Translations under genes and position numbers: made by a program | Assembly: GCA_002494165.1 (NCBI GenBank) | Contig: DLBH01000040.1 | Span: forward strand, 1,313 to 9,501 | Origin: Lachnospiraceae bacterium UBA7026 | GTDB lineage: Bacteria; Bacillota; Clostridia; Lachnospirales; Lachnospiraceae | Length of the DNA stretch: 8,189 nucleotides | Reading direction: 5' to 3' | Part shown: positions 1 to 5,172 of the stretch, piece after piece | Layout of the letters: the number at the start of each line of letters is the position of its first letter | How positions within the stretch are numbered: position 1 is the stretch's first letter | Notes under the pieces: generated by a model | Databases searched by the model: none | What the model was told of the DNA's origin: nothing | What the model saw: the letters and a program-made list of their open reading frames with translations, nothing else

Positions 1-20
1 ACTACTGGACCGGGCTCTTA

Positions 21-965
21 CTACTGGGCTTTGATGGAGGCAGAGTCGAATACCAATGTGTACTGAATCTCATGAGGTACACTCATGGCCAGAGTATCTC
101 CTACCACACCCATCCTGTGATCAAATGCTTTCACAGGAATCTCAAATACTGAAAATTCTTCAGTGCTTACCGGGAGGTACTTCTCATCTTCCACCAGCAT
201 ATAGTCATAATTATTGCTGCTCCAGGTAATGGTAGCAGTACATTTTCCATCTTCAACCTTCATGGTTGTGGGAGACTGAATCGTTGCCTTGCCGGTGCCG
301 CCAACCATGGAGACATCCACGCTGTAAGTTCCATCTTCCAGGCCCAGGCTCTCCACTGTTTTGTAGGAACCATCGGCAAAGGCCTCAAGAGGCAGGGAGT
401 CGGCCCGGAAGGCCAGACAGCGGAAATACCACTTTTCCTTATTGTCACTGAAGGCCGCACAGTAAACACCGGCATCAAGAGCCTCCACCGGAATGGTAAA
501 GGTATGGACGCCGTCCTTCTCTACCGGAGTCACGTAATCACTTTCAGGAGCGTCCACGGCCTCTTCCGGTGTGCCGGGATAGAGGTAACGGTAACCGGTA
601 CCACCCATGTAAAGGAGGGCAGTCATGGCACCGTCCTTGACGGTCAGTTCACACTTATCAATATTGAACATAGCAGAACTGGATTCCACCTTAATCTCGT
701 AAGTTCCCTCTTTGAGTTTGTCGGCAGTGACCGGAACCATGCCCTCCTCTACTACCTTCTCCACCTCAATCATTTCCTCAGAGCTGGCGATCAGGTCCTT
801 CTTTTCTTCAGCGGACATGGTAGAAGCAGCTGCGGCCTCCGTAGTCTGGACCGCCTCTGTGGTCTGGCTGCCTGCTGCCGACTGGCTCTGGCTGCCACAG
901 CCTGCCAGTGAGCCGGCAGCCATGGTCAGAGCAAATATAATTGTTGCTATTCTTCTCTTTTTCAT
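21..965 (-). CDS. Exported lipoprotein with two tandem NEAT-like (heme/iron-binding type) domains
   Basis: The 314-residue product starts with a lipoprotein signal peptide (KKRR, hydrophobic stretch 7-20, lipobox L20-A21-G22 then C23), so it should be lipid-anchored on the outer face of the membrane. A Gln/Ser/Thr/Ala-rich linker (24-50, with two TTEA units) follows, then a short acidic helix-like part. Two related beta-rich modules come next, about 85-190 and 208-311. Each opens with L-x-[ED]-G-T-Y, continues with a V-[KE]-D-G strand and a YxY segment (Y125/Y127 and Y253/Y255), then a [FE]-x-IPV strand, and ends in an aromatic-rich strand. This layout resembles NEAT/Shp domains that bind heme, which is an inference from pattern. 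Domain 2 has H298-xxx-Y302 where NEAT domains usually have YxxxY; domain 1 lacks both. ATG at 965 is preceded by AAAGGA with a 7-base gap. The upstream neighbour is an exported chelatase. Export is near certain; the ligand is unproven. Confidence 0.75.
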   Translation of the reverse strand: MKKRRIATIIFALTMAAGSLAGCGSQSQSAAGSQTTEAVQTTEAAAASTMSAEEKKDLIASSEEMIEVEKVVEEGMVPVTADKLKEGTYEIKVESSSAMFNIDKCELTVKDGAMTALLYMGGTGYRYLYPGTPEEAVDAPESDYVTPVEKDGVHTFTIPVEALDAGVYCAAFSDNKEKWYFRCLAFRADSLPLEAFADGSYKTVESLGLEDGTYSVDVSMVGGTGKATIQSPTTMKVEDGKCTATITWSSNNYDYMLVEDEKYLPVSTEEFSVFEIPVKAFDHRMGVVGDTLAMSVPHEIQYTLVFDSASIKAQ

Positions 966-1041
966 TGGACTATCCTTTCCTGATTATATAAACATTATTC
1001 TTGTTAAAATCGCAAGGGGGCCTGATGGCCGTCACATATCT

Positions 1042-1070
1042 TTTATACATTAATTCTTCATTCAAGTAAA
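1042..1070 (-). promoter_or_regulatory. Candidate sigma-A promoter of the lipoprotein gene
   Basis: On the minus strand, TTTACT (1065-1070, 4 of 6 consensus bases) and TATAAA (1042-1047, 5 of 6) are separated by 17 bases. Transcription would start near 1035, giving a leader of about 70 bases. The strong terminator upstream makes an independent promoter here likely. The -35 element is weak, which would fit regulated expression. Confidence 0.5.
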
Positions 1071-1134
1071 CGCTTTTATTCTTCAGAGCCTATTATATTT
1101 TGTTGTAAGAATGGCAGATAAGGACAATAAATGT

Positions 1135-1148
1135 CAGGAATATTCCTG
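1135..1148. promoter_or_regulatory. Perfect 14-base palindrome, possible operator
   Basis: CAGGAATATTCCTG is a perfect inverted repeat with no loop. It lies about 65 bases upstream of the -35 element of the lipoprotein promoter and downstream of the chelatase terminator. It has no T-tract, so it is not a terminator. A dimeric DNA-binding protein site is the natural reading, but I do not recognise the motif, and it could be chance in an AT-rich spacer. Confidence 0.3.
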
Positions 1149-1252
1149 CACTTTTCCCTGCACGTTTTTCTGCCCTGGTTTCTGTCAAAACAGGACGGCT
1201 CCCGGCAGGTCAGAACACTTTCCTTTTCACAAAGCATTTTCCCGTCAAACCT

Positions 1253-1292
1253 AAAAATAAAGCAGCCCGGAATTCCGGACTGCCTTATTTTT
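1253..1292 (-). terminator. Strong intrinsic terminator after the chelatase gene, possibly bidirectional
   Basis: On the minus strand GCAGTCCGG and CCGGGCTGC form a 9-pair stem (one T-G wobble) around an AATT loop. The flanks AAAAATAAG and TTTATTTTT extend the stem and supply a T-tract in either direction. It begins 44 bases past the chelatase stop codon. It should separate chelatase and lipoprotein transcripts, or at least reduce read-through. Confidence 0.85.
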
Positions 1293-1336
1293 AAGTTTTA
1301 TTGGAATCTGAGATCTCCGTTGGTAAAAACTATATA

Positions 1337-2338
1337 TTAATCTTCGCCTGTCATCTTCTCAACTGCGTCTTCGCAATGATCTACATACATCTCCTGGATC
1401 TCTTTAATCTGTCCAAGACCTTCAAGAACAGTCTCAACTTCGTATCCGGCATCCTTGAAGATGGAGTACCAGGACTCAGGATCCTCAGCATCTGCCATAT
1501 CGTTGTTAGCATGGTCACCAGCAACAACCATCATGTCACGAAGAACAACCTTCTTGTATGCATCGTTCTTCTGAACCTCAGCAAGAACATCGTTTACGTC
1601 AGGCTTAGCACCGTCATGAACAACACCTACGAAGTAGTTGTCACTGCCGGACTGCTTTCTGATGATATCCTGCATCTCTGCATAAACATCGTTGGACTCA
1701 TGATTGGTTCCATGTCCCATAAATACGATTGCTGTCTCGCCATCGTCAAAGTCTTTTGTTACTTTAACAAGCTCTTCTGCAACGTCTTCCTTGTCATCGT
1801 CTGAAGCAAGGAGAGGCTGACCAATCTCGATCTTATCGAAATCCTGCTCATACTTGGTAAGAGTGCCTGTGAGCTCTTCATACTCAAGACCAGCCATCAG
1901 ATGGGTAGGCTGAACAACCAGCTGCTTAACGCCGTTGTCACGTGCACGCTTTAAAGCTTCCTCTACATTATCAATAACTTCACCGTCACGCTCTTTTACG
2001 TGGTTGATGATGATATCAGCTGTGAATGCACGACGTACGCTCCAGCCTTCACCCTCGAACTTATCAGCGATAGCCTGCTCGATTGCGCCGATTGTAGCTA
2101 CACGGTTATCATTGTAGCTTGTTCCGAAGCTGACAACAAGGATCTCTTTCTCACCGATCTCATCCTGGTTACGGGGATCGTCTTTGGAAGCGTCACCTGT
2201 ATCAGGCTCTTCTTCGGCTGCAGCCTCTGTAGTCTCAGCTGCCTCTGTTGTGGTCTCTGCTGCAAATACAGGTGCGCAGGATAATGCCATGCTGGCAACC
2301 ATAAGACCTGTCACAACTTTTGTCACAAATTTCTTCAT
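1337..2338 (-). CDS. cbiK: Exported CbiK-family sirohydrochlorin cobaltochelatase
   Basis: CbiK enzymes insert Co2+ (or Fe2+) into sirohydrochlorin for anaerobic cobalamin or heme synthesis. The 333-residue product carries family motifs: VVSFGTS (68-74), QPTHLMAGLEYEEL (143-156), FMGHGTNH with catalytic His209, VVAGDHANNDM with second His276, then GLG and a C-terminal YVDH. Unlike cytoplasmic CbiK it has a signal peptide (basic MKKFVTK, hydrophobic 8-22, probable cleavage after VFA at 26) and a Thr/Ala/Glu-rich acidic linker (28-60). This recalls the periplasmic CbiKP of Desulfovibrio. Cys21 follows A-L-S, a poor lipobox, so anchoring is possible but less likely. The family's TVEG loop reads VVHDG (239-243), so a usual acidic metal ligand seems replaced. 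ATG at 2338 follows AAGGAGG with 9-base spacing. A role in external tetrapyrrole or metal handling, rather than synthesis, is inferred. Confidence 0.88.
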   Translation of the reverse strand: MKKFVTKVVTGLMVASMALSCAPVFAAETTTEAAETTEAAAEEEPDTGDASKDDPRNQDEIGEKEILVVSFGTSYNDNRVATIGAIEQAIADKFEGEGWSVRRAFTADIIINHVKERDGEVIDNVEEALKRARDNGVKQLVVQPTHLMAGLEYEELTGTLTKYEQDFDKIEIGQPLLASDDDKEDVAEELVKVTKDFDDGETAIVFMGHGTNHESNDVYAEMQDIIRKQSGSDNYFVGVVHDGAKPDVNDVLAEVQKNDAYKKVVLRDMMVVAGDHANNDMADAEDPESWYSIFKDAGYEVETVLEGLGQIKEIQEMYVDHCEDAVEKMTGED

Positions 2339-2399
2339 TACTCTTTACCTCCTTAGATGTAACCTGTTCCCAGCCGCCATCCTTATTGACAGCTGCAGC

Positions 2400-2508
2400 T
2401 TTCATGAAAAAAATATTTCTTATTTTTTATATTATTCATGAAGCATAACTAAATTATAACATCAAATACATGAACAACAATGGTTAATAACGCATGACCA
2501 TCCATGCA
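2400..2508. promoter_or_regulatory. Array of four CATG-centred palindromes over the chelatase promoter
   Basis: Four 8-base sites share a CATG core: TTCATGAA at 2401-2408 and 2435-2442, TACATGAA at 2467-2474, and the weaker TCCATGCA at 2501-2508. Their centres are 34, 32 and 34 bases apart. The third lies exactly between the -35 and -10 elements of the chelatase promoter and the second just past the expected start of transcription. These are places where a repressor would act. An additional CATG lies at 2493-2496, off the spacing. I cannot name the regulator. Confidence 0.4.
2453..2480 (-). promoter_or_regulatory. Promoter of the chelatase gene (extended -10)
   Basis: On the minus strand a perfect TATAAT (2453-2458) is preceded by TGT, giving an extended -10 element. 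A partial -35 TTGTTG (2475-2480) lies 16 bases upstream. The start point would be near 2446, leaving an untranslated leader of about 107 bases that ends in a very strong AAGGAGG ribosome binding site. I see no cobalamin riboswitch fold in this leader. Confidence 0.65.
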
Positions 2509-2636
2509 TAATTTGCATAATATAAATATTTTTTCCTAAAAAAGCTGGTATTTTCCCATTTTTCATAAACTATTGTACAGGCTGAAATAATAAGGTCGTT
2601 TTTTTCCCATTTATAGTTTTCCGGGAAGGAAAAAAC

Positions 2637-3650
2637 TCAGTAAAGGGCTTTGATATTGAGGAAAGCATCCTCCTGTCCCACCTTGTCTATAAGGGATTCC
2701 AGGAGCTCATTGAGATAGGCCAGACGGACCTCGTCCTGCCTGATCACATAGCCGGAAAAAATGTCTCCATCGGAGGACTGAATTGGAAGATATTGGAAGT
2801 CTCCCCGGAAATTAATATTGACCGGGCGTTCCCCCTCCTTGTCCATCCAGACATGTCCAAGGTAACAGAAGTCCGTATTTTTGAGCAGCAGATAAAGACT
2901 GCTGATGTCATTGACCTGGTGGGCCATCTTGAGCTTCTCCTCCAATTGAAGGCTGAAAATGGTTTCTCTCAGGTCATAATAGTTCTCTTCATAGTCGTAG
3001 GCCAGGCGGGCAAAATGCAAACCCCCGGTCAGGCTTCTGGCTTCTTCCAGATCAAGGATGCTCTTTCCCTGATCTCTCTGAACGGTCAACAGCCGGTTTT
3101 TCGCTTCCAGGGGATGTCCCCTGTGGAAATATAAAGCCGGGAGGGCACGGTACAGAGGGAAAAAGATCAGTCCCCTCTTTTTCAATACATGCTGGAGTTT
3201 GGGCATCTGTTTCTCAGAACTGTAGATAAAGCCTACATCACTGTTATGATGTTCCAGTTTATTGAGCATACTGCCGGTTCCCTCCGCATAGTAACGGAAT
3301 ACCACTTCCTCTCCCTGGAAATCCTGGCAGAGCCGGGTAAATTCCTCGGCAATTCCCATACCAGGAAAGGAAGAAATGGTGAAATGATCCAGGTTTTTAC
3401 TCTGTTCAGGAAACTTCAGGTGGTCAATACGGAAGAGAATGGTCTTGGCCTTCCGGTAGACCTGCTCTCCCTCCATAGTCAGAAAGATTCCTTTTTTACT
3501 TCTCTTAAAAAGGGTCGTACCCAGTTCCTCCTCCAGGGCCCTGATCATCCGGCTGACATTGGACTGGTTGATATACATGGCTTCCGCCGCTCTGGTAAAG
3601 CTTCCTGTCTCTGCGCAAACGACAAGACACTGTAATTGTTTTATCTCCAT
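2637..3650 (-). CDS. LysR-family transcriptional regulator
   Basis: The first 65 residues are a typical LysR winged helix-turn-helix: LQCLVVCAETGSFTRAAEAM, then NQSNVSRMIRALEEELGTTLFKRSKKGIFLT. A linker helix (about 62-85) leads to the effector-binding part, which begins around ISSFPGMGIAEEF (92-104) and keeps family marks such as DVGFIY (138-143), a HRGHPL segment (176-181) and GYVIRQDEVRLAYLNELLESL near the end. At 337 residues it is somewhat longer than the usual 290-310, and the effector domain is divergent, so the ligand cannot be predicted. The ATG at 3650 has AGAGG about 5 bases upstream. It sits 66 bases after metY on the same strand with no clear terminator between, so it may be co-transcribed with metY and control it. 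It is also immediately upstream of the chelatase control region. Both targets are inference. Confidence 0.9.
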   Translation of the reverse strand: MEIKQLQCLVVCAETGSFTRAAEAMYINQSNVSRMIRALEEELGTTLFKRSKKGIFLTMEGEQVYRKAKTILFRIDHLKFPEQSKNLDHFTISSFPGMGIAEEFTRLCQDFQGEEVVFRYYAEGTGSMLNKLEHHNSDVGFIYSSEKQMPKLQHVLKKRGLIFFPLYRALPALYFHRGHPLEAKNRLLTVQRDQGKSILDLEEARSLTGGLHFARLAYDYEENYYDLRETIFSLQLEEKLKMAHQVNDISSLYLLLKNTDFCYLGHVWMDKEGERPVNINFRGDFQYLPIQSSDGDIFSGYVIRQDEVRLAYLNELLESLIDKVGQEDAFLNIKALY

Positions 3651-3716
3651 AAATACCTCTTATAATCTCTGGGGTTAAAACGGCCGGACACTGGACCTGC
3701 TGGAAAATCCACCAGC

Positions 3717-5000
3717 TCAGATAGCCGCAAAGGCCTGTTCAAGGTCTGCGATCAGATCTTCCTTGTCCTCCAGGCCGCAGGAAATACGGATCAGACCCGC
3801 CGGAACACCGGCTGCCTCCAGCTGGTCCTCTGTCAGCTGGCGGTGGGTAGATGTAGCAGGGTTGAGACAGCAGGACCTGGCGTCGGCCACATGAGTCTCA
3901 ATAGCTAACAGCTTAAGGTTTTTCATAAACTTTTCTGCCGCGGCTCTGCCTCCCTTGATTTCAAAGGATACCACTCCGCAGCCTCCCCTGGGAAGATATT
4001 TACAGGCAATCTCGTAGTAAGGGTCTGTCTTAAGGCCAGAATAGCTGACCTTCTTTACTTTAGGATTATTACTGAGATACTCTGCCACTGCCTGACCATT
4101 TTCCACATGCTTGGGCATACGGACATGGAGGGACTCCAGGCCCAGATTCAGAAGAAAGGCATTCTGAGGGGACTGGATACTACCGAAGTCCCTCATCAGC
4201 TGGGAAGTACATTTGGTGATAAAGGCACCTTCCAGACCAAACTTTTCTGCATAGATGATGCCATGGTAGGACTCGTCGGGCTGGCAGAGACCGGGATATT
4301 TGTCGGCGTGGGCCATCCAGTCAAATTTGCCGCTGTCCACTATGGCGCCACCTACAGCCGATCCATGTCCATCCATATATTTTGTGGTGGAATGGGTCAC
4401 GATATCTGCTCCCCACTCAATGGGCCTGCAGTTGACCGGAGTCGGGAAGGTATTGTCTACAATCAGGGGAACCCCATGGGCGTGGGCTGCTTTGGCAAAC
4501 TTTTCGATATCCAGAACTGTCAGGGCCGGATTGGCGATGGTTTCACCGAATACCACCCTGGTATTGTCCTTAAAGGCAGCATTGAGTTCTTCCTCCGTAC
4601 AATCAGGGGAAATGAAAGTGGTCTCAATTCCCATCTTGGCCATGGTCACGGAAAGCAGGTTGAAGGTTCCTCCGTATATGGAAGAAGATGCAAGCACATG
4701 GCCGCCACATTCACAGATATTAAAGATGGCAAAGAAATTGGCCGCCTGGCCGGAGGAGGTCAGCATAGCGGCAGTGCCCCCCTCCATGTCGGCGATCTTA
4801 GCCGCCACATAGTCATTGGTGGGATTCTGCAGCCTTGTATAAAAGTATCCCGCTGCTTCTAAGTCAAAAAGCTTGCCCATGTCCTCACTGGTCTCATATC
4901 TGAAAGTGGTGGACTGAACGATGGGCACCTGCCTGGGCTCACCGTTTCCCGGCCGGTAGCCGGACTGCACACATTTGGTATCCATTCTGTAATCACTCAT
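3717..5000 (-). CDS. metY: O-acetylhomoserine sulfhydrylase (O-acetylhomoserine aminocarboxypropyltransferase), PLP enzyme
   Basis: A cytoplasmic enzyme of the Cys/Met-metabolism PLP family that makes homocysteine from O-acetylhomoserine and sulfide. Numbering from the ATG at 5000 (427 residues), visible landmarks are Y54-x-R56 followed by LQNPT (phosphate contact across the dimer), the SSGQAA cofactor-binding turn (82-87), Tyr109 in SIYGGTFN (stacks on PLP), ANPA (156-159), Asp182 in VDNTF (pyridine nitrogen), and the Schiff-base Lys207 in HSTTKYMDGHG. Arg405 in RISCGLED binds the substrate carboxylate. The long sequence, about 427 against about 390 for cystathionine gamma-synthase or beta-lyase, and the VPIVQSTTF and NCRPIEWGAD segments favour MetY. 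A GTG directly precedes the ATG; AGGGAGG lies 4 bases before GTG but 7 before ATG, so I choose ATG. The next gene is a LysR regulator. Confidence 0.93.
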   Translation of the reverse strand: MSDYRMDTKCVQSGYRPGNGEPRQVPIVQSTTFRYETSEDMGKLFDLEAAGYFYTRLQNPTNDYVAAKIADMEGGTAAMLTSSGQAANFFAIFNICECGGHVLASSSIYGGTFNLLSVTMAKMGIETTFISPDCTEEELNAAFKDNTRVVFGETIANPALTVLDIEKFAKAAHAHGVPLIVDNTFPTPVNCRPIEWGADIVTHSTTKYMDGHGSAVGGAIVDSGKFDWMAHADKYPGLCQPDESYHGIIYAEKFGLEGAFITKCTSQLMRDFGSIQSPQNAFLLNLGLESLHVRMPKHVENGQAVAEYLSNNPKVKKVSYSGLKTDPYYEIACKYLPRGGCGVVSFEIKGGRAAAEKFMKNLKLLAIETHVADARSCCLNPATSTHRQLTEDQLEAAGVPAGLIRISCGLEDKEDLIADLEQAFAAI

Positions 5001-5003
5001 CAC

Positions 5004-5172
5004 AATTCCTCCCTAATCCATAAAAAATGGTTTCCAGATCATTCTGGATGTATTATCTGAACACGGAAATAGCCCTGAGCCTCAGCCGTGCATCATACAG
5101 GTTTTTGGTTTTCCTTTATCTCTTTCAGCCTGGGATTCTTTTCCATCAGCCTGGAGACTTCTGTTATTTGAC
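5004..5172 (-). promoter_or_regulatory. metY leader with small inverted repeats
   Basis: This gap follows the ATPase stop. No convincing T-tailed terminator for the ATPase is visible. Toward metY there is a 16-base inverted repeat (TCCAGA-TCAT-TCTGGA, 5033-5048). On the minus strand it is followed after five bases by a CCAT-TTTTT-ATGG element, and then by the AGGGAGG ribosome binding site. CTGAG-C-CTCAG lies at 5075-5085, and TCAGCCTGG occurs twice near 5127 and 5147. The hairpin with its nearby T-run could be an attenuator or an operator. It is too small for a SAM riboswitch or a T-box. No clear -35/-10 pair was found. Confidence 0.35.

Larger units (their letters stand above)
966..1336. other. 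Gene-free control region between chelatase and lipoprotein genes
   Basis: This 371-base gap contains no credible gene. Read along the minus strand it holds the chelatase terminator (1253-1292), a perfect 14-base palindrome (1135-1148), a promoter candidate for the lipoprotein gene (1042-1070), a short GGCC-TGAT-GGCC inverted repeat in the leader (1019-1030) and the lipoprotein ribosome binding site. A plus-strand open frame from 1131 has a passable ribosome-binding sequence, but it runs through the terminator hairpin into the end of the chelatase gene and shows no recognisable protein features. Confidence 0.6.

Noticed and set aside
1131..1340. Plus-strand open frame of 69 codons with AAGGAC ahead of its ATG
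   Set aside because: It runs through the terminator hairpin and ends against the end of the chelatase gene, with no recognisable domain or signal. Chance is the better explanation.
1301..1804. Plus-strand open frame of 167 codons opposite the chelatase gene
   Set aside because: It lies wholly antisense to a gene with clear catalytic motifs, and its translation has no family features.
2339..2452. Cobalamin riboswitch in the chelatase leader
   Set aside because: The leader is only about 107 bases and AT-rich. I find no B12-box-like sequence or the expected multi-stem arrangement.
2613..2640. Terminator at the end of the LysR gene
   Set aside because: TTTTCC and GGAAAA could pair around a short loop, but the stem is weak and no T-tract follows on the minus strand.
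3690..3719. Terminator between metY and the LysR gene
   Set aside because: CTGGTGG and CCAGCAG give a mismatched seven-pair stem without a following T-run, so it should not stop transcription.
4107..4862. Plus-strand open frame of 251 codons opposite metY
   Set aside because: Antisense shadow of a conserved PLP enzyme; no ribosome binding site or domain supports it.
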